From positions 1-64,000 of the forward strand of contig NZ_CABPSC010000009.1 of the NCBI RefSeq assembly GCF_902459585.1: a stretch of 64,000 bases of DNA. Reading direction: 5' to 3'. Positions 1-9,762 of the stretch are shown here, piece by piece. The position numbers and the translations under genes were made by a program. The number at the start of each line of letters is the position of its first letter. The stretch's first letter is position 1. The stretch comes from Pandoraea nosoerga (GTDB lineage: Bacteria; Pseudomonadota; Gammaproteobacteria; Burkholderiales; Burkholderiaceae). Below the pieces are notes generated by a model. That model made no database searches. It had not been told where the DNA came from and saw only the letters and a program-made list of their open reading frames with translations.

Positions 1-76
1 CCAGACGCGGATCGGCCAGATTGACGTAACGGCGCACGAATTCCGGTGCGTTCGGATCTTGCGGGGCGAGGGCCAT
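1..76 (-). CDS. alc: Allantoicase, N-terminal fragment (runs off the window)
   Basis: Only the first 25 codons are inside the window; the gene continues to the left. The translation begins [13 protein letters not shown] and continues [12 protein letters not shown]. The pattern [14 protein letters not shown] is characteristic of the start of allantoicase, which hydrolyses allantoate to ureidoglycolate and urea. It follows uraD and puuE on the same strand, so the three genes form a purine-ring degradation operon read right to left. The short length limits certainty, but motif and context agree. Confidence 0.8.
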   Translation of the reverse strand, partial: MALAPQDPNAPEFVRRYVNLADPRL

Positions 77-169
77 GCCAACTCCTTGATGCTCGGTAAT
101 GTCCTGAAACTGAACTTCGATTCTCTTGAAAACAATCCGGGCGACGTCTCGCCGCCCGATGGCAAGCGC

Positions 170-703
170 TCAGTCGCTCACCAGGTCCTGCAACCGGAAA
201 CTCGCGATCCGGAAAATCTGGCGCAGGCACTCCTCGATTTCGTCGGCCCGGCTGTTCTCTAGCCGCTTCGCGAAGTTCTCGATGATGCTGCTGCGCGTAT
301 GCCCACGCACTGCCAGAATGTACGGAAAACCGAACTTGGCCTTGTACGCGTCGTTGAGCTCGGTGAGCCGCGCAAATTCCTCCGTGCTGCACTGGTCGAG
401 ACCCGCCCCCGCCTGCTCGCGCGTCGATTCGGCCGTCAGCTCGCCGCGCACCGCGGCCTTGCCGGCCAACTCGGGGTGCGCGCGAATGAGGTCGAGCTGC
501 GGCCCCTCGCCCACGTTGATGACGGCCTGGCACATGGCGTCGTGCAATGCCGCCACCGTGGCGAACGGTCGGTCCTCCCAAGCCGCTTCGGCCACCCACG
601 GGGAGTGCTCGAAAATGCCGTCGAGCGCGGCCACGAACTCGGCACGCGGCAACGCCGAAAGCTCGGCAACGGTACGTCGGGTCATAGGCAACGGGGCGTT
701 CAT
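170..703 (-). CDS. uraD: 2-oxo-4-hydroxy-4-carboxy-5-ureidoimidazoline (OHCU) decarboxylase
   Basis: 177 residues, the usual length for the family. The enzyme converts OHCU, formed from urate via 5-hydroxyisourate, into S-allantoin in the cytoplasm. Family motifs are visible: RAHPELAG at about 74-81 with the catalytic His76, TAEST at about 90-94 with the acidic residue of the active site, and FGFPYILAV at 124-132. The ATG at 703 has a strong GGAGAG ribosome-binding site 7 bases upstream. It lies between puuE (129 bp upstream) and alc (about 93 bp downstream), all on the minus strand, which fits the urate-to-ureidoglycolate pathway. No urate oxidase or HIU hydrolase lies in the window. Confidence 0.95.
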   Translation of the reverse strand: MNAPLPMTRRTVAELSALPRAEFVAALDGIFEHSPWVAEAAWEDRPFATVAALHDAMCQAVINVGEGPQLDLIRAHPELAGKAAVRGELTAESTREQAGAGLDQCSTEEFARLTELNDAYKAKFGFPYILAVRGHTRSSIIENFAKRLENSRADEIEECLRQIFRIASFRLQDLVSD

Positions 704-831
704 TGACTGCTCTCCTGCAGAACATGGTGGCGCCCCGCCGCACGTACTCGCGCAGCCCGATGACGCCTGTCGGATTCAATCTGCTTTGACCGCCCGCCGT
801 TTTCCCGGACGCGGCAGTCGCTCTCAACATC

Positions 832-1776
832 TCAGGCCGCCACGAACGGGTGGCGCTCCTGCCAGTGGCGCGCCACGTCGATCCGACGGCACACCCACAC
901 ACGATCGTGCTTCTCGATGTGATCGAGAAAGCGCTGCAACGCCGCGAATCGGCCCGGACGGCCCAGCAGCCGGCAATGCATTCCGATCGACAACATCTTC
1001 GGCGCCTCGTCGCCCTCGGCATACAAGACGTCAAACGCATCACGCAGATAGTGGAAAAAGTGATCCGCCGTGTTGAAACCCTGCGGCGCGGCAAAGCGCA
1101 TGTCGTTGGAATCGAGCGTATAGGGCACGACCAGATGCGGCTTCACTTCGCCTCGGCTCGTCTGCACCTGCGTCCAGAACGGCAGGTCGTCGCCATAGTT
1201 GTCGGAGTCGTACACGAAGCCGCCGTGCTCGACCACCAGCCGGCGCGTATTGGGACTGTCCCGGCCCGTGTACCAGCCCAGCGGCGCGCTGCCCGTCATC
1301 TCCTTGAAGATGTCGATGGCAATGCGCATGTGCTCGCGCTCGGTCGCCTCGTCGATGTTCTGGTAGTGAATCCAGCGCCAGCCATGACACGCGATCTCAT
1401 GTCCGAGCTCCTGGAACGCGGCCGTCACCTCGGGATGACGCTGCATCGCCATCGCCACGCCGAACACGGTCAGCGGCAGACCACGACGCTCGAACTCGCG
1501 CAGGATTCGCCACACGCCGGCACGCGACCCATACTCGTAGATCGACTCCATGCTCATGTGACGCGCCTCATACGCTGCCGCGCCAATGATCTCGGACAGG
1601 AACTGCTCGGACGCCCGGTCGCCATGCAACACGCAGTTCTCGCCGCCCTCTTCGTAGTTCAATACGAACTGCACAGCAATGCGCGCACGCCCCGGCCAGT
1701 CGGCAAACGGTACGTGGCGGCCATAACCGACGAGGTCACGGGGATAGTCCTTGGCACTTCCGATGTTGCTGGCCAT
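832..1776 (-). CDS. puuE: Allantoinase of the polysaccharide-deacetylase family
   Basis: 314 residues. This is the metal-independent, deacetylase-fold allantoinase (PuuE), which opens S-allantoin to allantoate. It is unrelated to the amidohydrolase-type allantoinase. Diagnostic stretches are the N-terminal DLVGYGRHVPFADWPG, the NYEEGGENCVLHGD segment near residue 40-55, HEIACHGWRWIHY near 125-137 and TGRDSPNTRRL near 170-180. The start has AGGA a few bases upstream. It is the first gene of a puuE-uraD-alc operon, and its 5' side is a roughly 460 bp gene-free region that must carry the promoter. Confidence 0.93.
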   Translation of the reverse strand: MASNIGSAKDYPRDLVGYGRHVPFADWPGRARIAVQFVLNYEEGGENCVLHGDRASEQFLSEIIGAAAYEARHMSMESIYEYGSRAGVWRILREFERRGLPLTVFGVAMAMQRHPEVTAAFQELGHEIACHGWRWIHYQNIDEATEREHMRIAIDIFKEMTGSAPLGWYTGRDSPNTRRLVVEHGGFVYDSDNYGDDLPFWTQVQTSRGEVKPHLVVPYTLDSNDMRFAAPQGFNTADHFFHYLRDAFDVLYAEGDEAPKMLSIGMHCRLLGRPGRFAALQRFLDHIEKHDRVWVCRRIDVARHWQERHPFVAA

Positions 1777-1959
1777 GATGTCCTGGCATCCTTCTGGTAG
1801 CGAAACGATCGATGAAGTTTAGCCAAATCCCCGAGCGCTAAACATAGCCATAATCAGATAGTCAGGCTGCGGCCAGACGTATAGTCACTTGCGCAATGCA
1901 CCATTTTTCGTCGCATTCGCTGCATTCCGCTGCATTCCGTCCGCATGTCGCCCGCCCGG

Positions 1960-2010
1960 CCGCCCCTCACCGCGCCTTCACCGCCCCTCACCGCCCCTCA
2001 CCGCCCCCCA
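1960..2010. repeat. C-rich tandem repeat, unit about CCGCCCCTCA
   Basis: Five consecutive 10-11 bp units differ at one or two positions each (CCGCCCCTCA, CCGCGCCTTCA, CCGCCCCTCA twice, CCGCCCCCCA). The units are too short and too contiguous for CRISPR. It is a simple tandem array in a non-coding gap and may be variable in copy number. Confidence 0.7.
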
Positions 2011-2152
2011 CCGCTCTGTCGCCAGCCCCTCGCCCGTGGTGTTCAGCGACGGCATTGCGCACCGCCACGTCCGCCACATGGACGCGTTCGAGCGCTCAAA
2101 CCCGGGCAAAGGCCGCCCCCCGACGGCAAATTTCGACGAAAACCGCGCCCCG

Positions 2153-2191
2153 TAAAAAAGCACGCCGGGCCGTCGACTCGGCCCGGCGTGC
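2153..2191 (-). terminator. Rho-independent terminator downstream of ldcA
   Basis: A perfect 12-bp stem pairs GCACGCCGGGCC (2160-2171) with GGCCCGGCGTGC (2180-2191) around an 8-base loop. On the minus strand it is followed by a run of six T (A run at 2154-2159). It closes the tadA-ldcA transcription unit. Confidence 0.9.
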
Positions 2192-2236
2192 CCCGGCATG
2201 GCAATGCGCTCGGTTTCCCGGCCTTCGGCCGGCCGC

Positions 2237-3165
2237 TCAGCTCGCGATATAGGGATATCCCGTGAGCGTGAGCGTGACCTGGGCTCCCGCCGTCTGCAGC
2301 CTCGCCTGTCCGCCGACCGGCAAGGTCAGCTTGTCGCGACAGTGGCCGAACGGCATATCGGTCACGATCGGGATGCCAACGACTCGCCGGACGTTCTCGA
2401 TCATGGCCGCCATGTCGTAACCGTTGTCGTAGTCGCTCACGCGGTATTCGGAGAAGTCTCCCAGCACCAGGGCGCGCTGGCGCGCCAGAATTCCCGTCTG
2501 GTGCAACTGGTAAATCATCCGCTCCACCCGGTAAGGCGGCTCGTTGACGTCTTCGACGAACAGCACGCCGCCCTCGACCCTCGGCAAGTACCGCGTGCCG
2601 ATGAGGCTGCACACCATTGCCAGGTTGCCGCCCCACAAGGGGCCCGCCACGTCGATGTCGCCGCTCGCCCCGTCGCCCGTCCATCCGACACTATGGCTGG
2701 GCGCGCTCAACACCGACCGGAACTGGCCGAGCGTAAAGTCGCTCGGCGTCTCGGCACCGAAGTCGGCCAGCAACATGGGCCCGGCGAACGTGGTGAGGTG
2801 CGCCTGCGACAGCAACGCGAGTTGCAGGGCCGTGAAGTCGCTATGGCCCACGATCGCTACCGGCGTTCCCGATAGCCGACGATGCAACCCCTCGTAGTCG
2901 AGGTGATCGAGCAGATGCACCGCCCCATAGCCGCCGCGCACGGCCAGCACGATGTCGGGCAACGGACGGTCGCCCCGCGCCAGTTGATTGATCTCGGCCA
3001 CGCGCTCCGCGTCGGTGCCGGCAAAGCGCAAATAGCGACGCGCGAGCGCCTCGCGATTGCTGACGTTGTAGCCGAGCCGCTCGAGCATCTGCACGCCCCG
3101 CTCGGCCACTTCGGCGTTGGGCGCGTAGCCCGAAGGGGCAATCAGTTCGACAAGCCTGTTTTGCA

Positions 3166-3166
<1 letters not shown>
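2237..3166 (-). CDS. ldcA: Muramoyltetrapeptide LD-carboxypeptidase (peptidase S66)
   Basis: 309 residues, normal for the family. The enzyme removes the terminal D-Ala from cytoplasmic murein tetrapeptides during peptidoglycan recycling. The nucleophile motif is GHSD (Ser109), preceded by the conserved AVRGGYGA at 75-82. The later FVEDVNEPPYRVERM segment carries the catalytic Glu, and a PFGH segment near residue 280 carries the catalytic His. Its ATG shares one base with the stop of tadA (TGATG at 3166), so the two are translationally coupled. A strong terminator follows. Confidence 0.93.
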
Positions 3167-3795
<629 letters not shown>

Positions 3796-3827
3796 TTATT
3801 CTCGCACGGCAGCCGTTACCGTTCACT

Positions 3828-5147
3828 TCATGACGCCATGGCCGCATCCGCGTCCGGCATGCCGCGCTTGCGGTACAGCACGAGCGTGGCAATCAGCCCG
3901 CACACGGCCGCGAAGGTCATCCACCAGCCGGGCGCCGCCTTGTTGCCCGTGAGCCCGATCAGGCCTGTCGCCACCGCCGGCGTGAAGCCACCGAACAATG
4001 CCGTCGCCAGGCTGTACGCCAGCGAAAAGCCCGCGGTGCGCACGTCGACCGGCATAATCTCGGTCAGCGCCACGACCATCGCGCCGTTGTAGCTGGCGTA
4101 GAGGAACGACAGCCACAACTCGACCAGCAGCATCTTGCCGAAGTTCGGCTGCACCACGAGCCATGCCATCGCGGGGTAAGCCGTCAGGATGGTCAGCACG
4201 GTAAACGCGATCAGCAATGGCCGGCGGCCGACTCGGTCGGACAACGCTCCCATCACCGGCAGCCAGAAGAAGTTCGACACGCCGACGCAAAAGGTAACGA
4301 CGAGCGCATCGGTCGTGGAGAGCTTCAGCACGGACTTGCCGAAGGTCGGCGTATATACGGTGATGAGGTAGAACGACACGGTGGTCATGGCCACGAGCAT
4401 CATGCCCGCAATGACGAGCCCCCAGTTTTGCACCATCGACCGGAATATCTCGCCCGTTCCCGGACGGTGCTTGCGCGCCAGAAACGCCTCTGTCTCCTGC
4501 AACGAACGCCGGATCATGAACAGCACCGGCACGATCATGCAGCCGATGAAGAACGGCACGCGCCAGCCCCAATCGGCCACCTGCGCCGGCGTGAGCCACT
4601 TGTTGAGCCAGTACCCGAGCAGCGCTGCCACGATGATCGCCACCTGCTGGCTGCCCGACTGCCAGCTCACGTAAAAGCCCTTGCGGCCCGGCGTCGCCAT
4701 CTCGGATAGGTAGACCGACACCCCGCCCAGCTCCACGCCCGCCGAGAACCCCTGCAACAGCCGGCCGACAAGCACGAGAAACGGCGCCGCGTATCCGATA
4801 GTCGCGAAGCCTGGCACGAAGGCGATCAGGATGGTGCCCATCGCCATGATCGACAGCGTGACGATGAGCCCCTTGCGCCGGCCGATCCGGTCCACATACG
4901 CGCCAAGGATGATCGCGCCCAAGGGCCGCATCAGGAAGCCCGCGCCGAACGTCATGAAGGTGAGCATGAGCGACGCGAACTCGTCGCCCGACGGGAAGAA
5001 CGTGGCGGAAATGTAGGTGGCGTAAAAGCCGAACAGGAAGAAGTCGAACATCTCCATGAAGTTGCCGCTGGTGACGCGAATCACCGTGGCAATCTTGGAG
5101 GGAGACGAATGCGGTACCGACGCGGGATTTGCGGGGCTGGCAGCCAT
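3828..5147 (-). CDS. MFS transporter, metabolite:H+ symporter family (citrate/tricarballylate type)
   Basis: 439 residues with about 12 membrane segments. The N-terminal [18 protein letters not shown], the loop motif DRIGRRKGL after TM2 (about residue 87) and the DRVGRRPLL repeat in the second half are hallmarks of the MHS group, which includes citrate and tricarballylate permeases. It probably imports a di- or tricarboxylate with protons across the inner membrane. The substrate cannot be read from the sequence. It lies downstream of dkgB on the same strand with a roughly 100 bp gap. The start is supported by a GAGGTG upstream. Confidence 0.87.
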   Translation of the reverse strand: MAASPANPASVPHSSPSKIATVIRVTSGNFMEMFDFFLFGFYATYISATFFPSGDEFASLMLTFMTFGAGFLMRPLGAIILGAYVDRIGRRKGLIVTLSIMAMGTILIAFVPGFATIGYAAPFLVLVGRLLQGFSAGVELGGVSVYLSEMATPGRKGFYVSWQSGSQQVAIIVAALLGYWLNKWLTPAQVADWGWRVPFFIGCMIVPVLFMIRRSLQETEAFLARKHRPGTGEIFRSMVQNWGLVIAGMMLVAMTTVSFYLITVYTPTFGKSVLKLSTTDALVVTFCVGVSNFFWLPVMGALSDRVGRRPLLIAFTVLTILTAYPAMAWLVVQPNFGKMLLVELWLSFLYASYNGAMVVALTEIMPVDVRTAGFSLAYSLATALFGGFTPAVATGLIGLTGNKAAPGWWMTFAAVCGLIATLVLYRKRGMPDADAAMAS

Positions 5148-5249
5148 GGTGCGTTCACCTCACCGGACGTGATGCCGCCCACGATAGCACCTGAGGTAAG
5201 GCGCGCGCATCAACTTTTCGCCAACGCCCGCCCGCCGCCGCTGGCTCGC

Positions 5250-6053
5250 TCAGTCCCAGGCCGGGGCGAGCGACGCCGGATTGGCCTGCCGGTCGTTGCG
5301 ATCGAGCGTGGCGATCCGCGCCATCTCGTCGTCGCTCAGGCGCAACTCGCGCGCCTTCATGTTGCTCGCCAGATGCTCGCGCTTGGTCGACGACGGAATC
5401 ACGGCATAGCCCTGCTGCATCGCCCACGCCAGCGCGACCTGCGCCGTGGTCGCACCATGCGCCTGGGCAATTCCGGCGAGCACCGGATCGCCCAGCACCT
5501 TGCCATAGGCGAGCGTCATGTAGGACGTCAGCGCAATATCCTGCGCGCGGGCAAACTCGGCAAGCTTGCGGTTCTGCAAATACGGGCTCAACTCGACCTG
5601 GTTGGTGGCGAGCTCGCCCGGCCCGACGATGCCCATAGCCTGCTGCAACAACGCAATCGTGAAGTTGGACACGCCGATGGCACGCGTCAGGCCCTGCTCG
5701 CGCGCCTCGCGCAATGCACCCAGATATTCGGCCATCGGCACGGCGTTGCCCGGCGACGGCCAGTGAATGAGCGTCAGGTCGACATGATCGGTGCCCAGCC
5801 TGGACAGGCTCTCCTTGAGGCTCGGAATCAGCTTGTCCTGCGCGAAATTGTCCACCCAGATCTTGGTCGTGAGGAACAGCTCGTCACGCTTGACGTTCGA
5901 TACGGCCAGCGCTCGGCCGATGTCGGCTTCATTTTCATAGATCTGCGCCGTGTCGATGGCGCGGTACCCAAGCGCCAATGCGTTGGTGACGGCGTCGAAA
6001 ACGGTCTGGCCCTTCAGGCGAAACGTGCCCAGGCCGAAGGCGGGAAGATTCAT
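5250..6053 (-). CDS. dkgB: 2,5-diketo-D-gluconate reductase B (aldo/keto reductase)
   Basis: 267 residues from the ATG at 6053, the same length as E. coli DkgB and very similar throughout by eye. An in-frame GTG three codons upstream (6062) is less likely because AGGAG sits 8 bases before the ATG. The AKR tetrad is present: Asp34, Tyr39, Lys64, His97 in [12 protein letters not shown] and IHWPSP. The C-terminus SLAPAWD matches the family. It reduces keto-gluconates and methylglyoxal-type carbonyls with NADPH. It is clearly a different AKR branch from the three enzymes in the island. Confidence 0.93.
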   Translation of the reverse strand: MNLPAFGLGTFRLKGQTVFDAVTNALALGYRAIDTAQIYENEADIGRALAVSNVKRDELFLTTKIWVDNFAQDKLIPSLKESLSRLGTDHVDLTLIHWPSPGNAVPMAEYLGALREAREQGLTRAIGVSNFTIALLQQAMGIVGPGELATNQVELSPYLQNRKLAEFARAQDIALTSYMTLAYGKVLGDPVLAGIAQAHGATTAQVALAWAMQQGYAVIPSSTKREHLASNMKARELRLSDDEMARIATLDRNDRQANPASLAPAWD

Positions 6054-6245
6054 GGCTACCACTCCTGTCGAAAACGTCGCACAAGCCGCTCAACGTCGGT
6101 TGAACGGTGCGACCCAAAACCACAGTGTGTCGAATTCCCACGAGCGGCAGAAGTCCCCACAAACGCACAATATTCGTGCCGTGAATTCACAAATGGAATG
6201 AACTTGATACACCCACGGAGCCAATCCGCGGTGAGGCGAACGCGC

Positions 6246-6917
6246 TCAGAGCGTGGCGCGGGAAAGGAAGCTGCTGTCCAGTCGTGCCAGCGCCTTGATT
6301 TCGTTGCGCGTGGCGAGGATGTGGGCTTCGAGCAGCGAAACGACCGCGCCGACGTCGCGACGCCGGCATGCCGCCAGGATCTCGTAGTGGTCGTGCTGCG
6401 GCTTCTCCTTGCCGGTGGCCTGCGACATCGCGAGGTGCGAGTACCGATCGGTGTTCAGGCAATACTCCTCGATGAGCATGCGCAAACGCCGGTTGTTCGC
6501 GGGCGCCGAGAGCGCCAGGTGGAAGCGCCGGTTGTATTCGGCCCACGCCGACACGACTTCCGAGGCCGAGTAGTCGGCCAGGATCTGTTCCATTAGCTGG
6601 AAGTCGCGTTCGGCCATGTTCGGCACCGCCAGCTTTGCCGCGTGGCATTCGAGCGCCACGCGGATGTCGAGCAATTCGCACAACTGCTCGAGGTTCATGC
6701 TCGCCACGGTTGCGCCGCGGTTCAGGTGATGCGTGACCAGCCCCTCGGCTTCGAGCTGCCGCAAGGCTTCGCGCACGGGAACGCGGCTGGCCTGGAAACG
6801 CTCGGCCAGCGCTTCCTGACGCAGTTGATACCCACCCGGGAGCACGCCGCTCAAGATCTCGTCTCGGAGCGTGTCGCGGATGGCCTGATGGCGGGCTTGG
6901 GGTCCGGGAGTTCGCAT
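6246..6917 (-). CDS. GntR family transcriptional regulator (FadR/FCD type)
   Basis: 223 residues from the ATG at 6917; a GTG at 6935 is an alternative start. The N-terminal winged helix (about 10-75) contains LAERFQASRVPVREALRQLEAEGLV, the GntR signature. Residues about 85-210 form an FCD ligand-binding domain with the metal-binding His residues in RFHLAL, DHYEI and LEAHIL. Such regulators respond to organic acids or sugars. The target is unknown; the transporter and dkgB on the same strand downstream are candidates. Confidence 0.9.
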   Translation of the reverse strand: MRTPGPQARHQAIRDTLRDEILSGVLPGGYQLRQEALAERFQASRVPVREALRQLEAEGLVTHHLNRGATVASMNLEQLCELLDIRVALECHAAKLAVPNMAERDFQLMEQILADYSASEVVSAWAEYNRRFHLALSAPANNRRLRMLIEEYCLNTDRYSHLAMSQATGKEKPQHDHYEILAACRRRDVGAVVSLLEAHILATRNEIKALARLDSSFLSRATL

Positions 6918-6953
6918 GGCGCGATTAGAGCACACTTCGCGGCGGCACGCGCC

Positions 6954-7826
6954 TTACCTGCCGGCCCGCGCCTCGGCCAGCGCAATGCTCAGGTGCGCGA
7001 CCTTTTTCTTGAGCGCGTCGCGCTCCGCGCTCACCGCCTTGAGCTCGCGAGCCAGACGGGCAAGCTCCTGCGCGGGATCGGCGCTCGTGTCCCACGGCGG
7101 CATGCCGTCGTCCTCTTCCGGCTCGACCGCTTCCTTTGCCTTGCGCGGCTTGGCGGGACGCGCCTCGCGGACCTGGCGCGCCAGCTCGCGCAGTTCCTGC
7201 TTGCCGGCCGCGACGGCCGCGACCTGCGCCGCTTGCGGCAACGTCGACACGGCAGCCGCTGCGTTGATCGACACGTCGCCGCGCTTGACCGCCTCCACCA
7301 GTTCGGGCGCGGCGGCGTTATGGATCCGCTCGATCTGTCCGAGCGTGTTGCTCGACAGGCGGGCCGCACGGGCAAGCGCCGCCCGCGTGAGCGCCATGGT
7401 GTGCGCCGTGGCAGCCTTCGCGCTGTCCTTCGGGGCGTGCGCGTCGGTCGATGCGACCTCCCCGGCGGCCGGCGGCGCCGTGGCAATCGCGGCCGTGCGC
7501 GCTTCCAGGATGGTCTTCTTGCGCAGCGCCAGGACCCCGCGCTGGTAATCCGACACGCTGCGACGCCCGAGGTGATTGTCGATCATCCACAGATGGACGT
7601 CCTCCATCGAGCGGAATGTCGTGTTCTGCACCGTCCGGAATTCGATGCCGTGCTTGCGGCAGATTTCGTAACGGTTGTGCCCGTCGACGAGTACGTCGCC
7701 CCAGAGGACCAGGGCGTCACGGCACCCTTCGGCCAACAGACTTTGCTCGAGTGCGGCGTATTCGTCAGGCGTGAGCGGGTCGATGTACGCCTTGAGTTCT
7801 TCGTTGATCTGGACTTGGACTGTCAT
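6954..7826 (-). CDS. ParB/Srx-fold protein, orphan (plasmid replication/partition related)
   Basis: 290 residues from the ATG at 7826; an upstream in-frame start at 7865 adds an unlikely basic tail. The first half resembles a ParB N-terminal domain: LTPDEYAALEQSLLAEG, LVLWGDVLVDGHNRYEIC and the helix MIDNHLGRRSVSDYQRG, as in ParB/KorB/Noc proteins. The middle is Ala-rich with a possible helix-turn-helix (LARAARLSSNTLGQIERI). The C-terminus (about 230-290) is a charged segment ending in a coiled coil. There is no ParA next to it, so a chromosome-partition role is doubtful. Relatives in Burkholderia and Pandoraea are called plasmid replication/partition related proteins. Confidence 0.75.
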   Translation of the reverse strand: MTVQVQINEELKAYIDPLTPDEYAALEQSLLAEGCRDALVLWGDVLVDGHNRYEICRKHGIEFRTVQNTTFRSMEDVHLWMIDNHLGRRSVSDYQRGVLALRKKTILEARTAAIATAPPAAGEVASTDAHAPKDSAKAATAHTMALTRAALARAARLSSNTLGQIERIHNAAAPELVEAVKRGDVSINAAAAVSTLPQAAQVAAVAAGKQELRELARQVREARPAKPRKAKEAVEPEEDDGMPPWDTSADPAQELARLARELKAVSAERDALKKKVAHLSIALAEARAGR

Positions 7827-7913
7827 GGTGTTCTGTGACGATGCTGCCGTGCGGCGACGCTGCACGCAGCGTGCCCGGTGAGGGCAGCAGAGAAACCGTT
7901 GCAGGCGGCATTA

Positions 7914-7959
7914 TCGCCTGAGTTGTTGTCGCCGCGTTTTCGCCTGAGCCGTTGTCGCC
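7914..7959. repeat. Two 20-bp direct repeats upstream of the ParB-like gene
   Basis: TCGCCTGAG-TT-GTTGTCGCC at 7914-7933 recurs as TCGCCTGAG-CC-GTTGTCGCC at 7940-7959, a 26-bp period with two mismatches. The copies lie about 90-130 bp upstream of the ParB-like start, where an operator or binding site would be expected. The function is unknown. Confidence 0.5.
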
Positions 7960-8081
7960 CGAGTTGGCGAACCGGGGCGCCGAAGCGCCCATGCAAGACG
8001 CGATGTCGCGCGGGCGGGAATGCGTTCGGGCCTTGCGCGAGGGCCGCGAGCGGTTGCCGACGCGTGCGGCGGCGCAAGCCC

Positions 8082-8696
8082 TCACGACAACACGCCGTGA
8101 TCGGTGAGGAACGCCTGAATGCGTGCGAGGCGCGCGACGGGATCGGCCATGCCGAGCAACGTTTCCTTCTCGTGCGCGGGCAGCGGCAGCAGTTCGGCCC
8201 ACCGGTCGGCGACCCAGCCGCACTCGTCGAGGCGGTAAGGCGGCGCCAGCGGCAACTTCGCAGCGCGTGCGGGATCGCGCTGCAGCCCCGCGATCAACTT
8301 GCCGAGCGTGTCGGCACTAATCTGCAGGCCGTCCGGGATCTCGACGGGCGCGTCGTCGGGCAGCATCTCGGCCTCGCCCATCCATAGCCCGTATTTACCC
8401 GGCTGCGCGCATGAAAGCCGGAACTTGGTCGTGCCGCGGCACACCAGTTCGAGCAGCGCGGGCATCGGCGCGCGCCAGTCGTCGATGCGCGCCATCGTGC
8501 CGACCATCGCCGGCTCCTCGACGCTATCGGGCAGCCTCACCTCGCTGCCCTGGCGCAAGACGACGACACCGAATTCGGTGCCGTCGGCAAGGCATCGCTT
8601 GATCATGTCGAGATAGCGCACCTCGAAGATGCGCAGATGCAACACCCCGGCGGGAAACAGGGCGTTGCCAAGCGGGAAGAGCGGGATCTGGGCCAT
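8082..8696 (-). CDS. LON peptidase substrate-binding-domain protein
   Basis: 204 residues. It has a LON N-terminal (substrate-recognition) domain with no ATPase or protease part: IPLFPLGNALFPAGVLHLRIFEVRYLDMI at the start, then GTMARIDDW and the strand pattern of the PUA-like fold. The C-terminal helices contain LPLPAHEKETLLGM and PVARLARIQAFL, as in stand-alone LON-domain proteins. The role is not established; it may bind unfolded protein. It begins 19 bp after the LysR gene on the same strand. Confidence 0.9.
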   Translation of the reverse strand: MAQIPLFPLGNALFPAGVLHLRIFEVRYLDMIKRCLADGTEFGVVVLRQGSEVRLPDSVEEPAMVGTMARIDDWRAPMPALLELVCRGTTKFRLSCAQPGKYGLWMGEAEMLPDDAPVEIPDGLQISADTLGKLIAGLQRDPARAAKLPLAPPYRLDECGWVADRWAELLPLPAHEKETLLGMADPVARLARIQAFLTDHGVLS

Positions 8697-8715
8697 GCCG
8701 TATCATGACACGAAG

Positions 8716-9654
8716 TCAAACCCCACACGCGCCGATATCGGGCCACCCGGCCGATTCCCGGGCGAACCGTTCGATCAGGAAGTCGAGCAGCGCCCGCACC
8801 CGCGGCACCATGTAGCGCGTGCGATGGCGCACGGCATACACTCCCGGCTCCTTCGCGATGTAGTCCGAGAGCAGTATCTTCAGCCGGCCGGCACGGACGT
8901 CGTGCGCCGCATCCCAGAGCGTCTTGCGCACGATGCCGCGTCCGTCGAGCGCCCATCGGCGCGCAAGCGTCCCGTCATTCGTCTCCCAGGCCTGCGCCAT
9001 CGGCACGGTAAACGCCCACGTCGCCTCGCCCTTGCGGAAGTGAAATTCATTGAGCGGCCCCGCCGACGTCACCAGCACGATGAACTGATGCGCCGACAAG
9101 GCCTCCGGCGTGTGCGGCTCGCCATGCCGCGCGAGATAGTCCGGCGACGCGCACAGCACCCGGCACATCGGCGCGAGGCGCCGCGCCACGAGCGTGCCGT
9201 CGTCCGGCTCGCTGAAGCGGATGGCGAGATCGACGTCGTCCTGCACCAGATTGGACAGCGAATCGGTCAGCGTGAGCGACAGGCGCACGTCCGGATGACG
9301 CGCGATGAACTCGTCGAGCCACGGTGACAGCGTGTGCAGCCCGAAGTCGGTCGACGCCGATAGCCGGATCTTGCCGCGAATCGCCGCACAGCCCGCCTGC
9401 AGCGCCGCCTCGCCATCATCGATGGCCTGCAGGGCCACCAGGCAATGCGCGAGGTAGACCCGCCCCTCGTCGGTGAGACGCAATGCGCGCGTCGTTCGCA
9501 CGAAAAGACGCGTCTGCAGCGACGCTTCGAGCTTGGCCAGACGCGCGCTCGCCGCCGCCGGCGAAAGGCCAAGCCTGCGCCCGGCGGCCGACAGGCTGCC
9601 CAGTGTTGCCGCACTCGTGAAAAGCCGCATGTCGCCCAGTCTGTCAGTGGCCAT
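8716..9654 (-). CDS. LysR family transcriptional regulator
   Basis: 312 residues. The N-terminal helix-turn-helix is complete (about 9-66: MRLFTSAATLGSLSAAGRRLGLSPAAASARLAKLE), followed by the two-lobed effector domain. The Asp-rich pattern DDVDLAIRFSEPDDGTLVARRL is typical of the CrgA-like group. It is divergent from the MFS gene at 9763 with 108 bp between the starts, so it probably controls that efflux gene and itself. Confidence 0.92.
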   Translation of the reverse strand: MATDRLGDMRLFTSAATLGSLSAAGRRLGLSPAAASARLAKLEASLQTRLFVRTTRALRLTDEGRVYLAHCLVALQAIDDGEAALQAGCAAIRGKIRLSASTDFGLHTLSPWLDEFIARHPDVRLSLTLTDSLSNLVQDDVDLAIRFSEPDDGTLVARRLAPMCRVLCASPDYLARHGEPHTPEALSAHQFIVLVTSAGPLNEFHFRKGEATWAFTVPMAQAWETNDGTLARRWALDGRGIVRKTLWDAAHDVRAGRLKILLSDYIAKEPGVYAVRHRTRYMVPRVRALLDFLIERFARESAGWPDIGACGV

Positions 9655-9762
9655 TTTCTATCTGGATTTGAAAGTCATTCAATCTCACGACGGATTATCA
9701 AATATAGCGCGCGTTGGCAGACTACGTCACGTCGCCCCGGCCCGGGGCTTTCATTGGCAATC

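Larger units (their letters stand above)
1777..2236. other. Intergenic region between puuE and ldcA with short C-rich repeats
   Basis: There is no convincing gene in this 460 bp stretch. The puuE-proximal part, around 1800-1880, is locally A+T richer and presumably holds the puuE promoter. From 1913 to 1945 there are three imperfect copies of TGCATTCCGC. From 1960 to 2010 there are about five 10-11 bp copies of CCGCCCCTCA. The ldcA terminator hairpin lies at 2153-2191. Reading frames here encode only Pro/Arg/His-rich low-complexity peptides. Confidence 0.6.

Noticed and set aside
1960-2010. C-rich repeats considered as a CRISPR array
   Set aside because: Units are about 10 bp and directly adjacent with no spacers; no cas genes are in the window.
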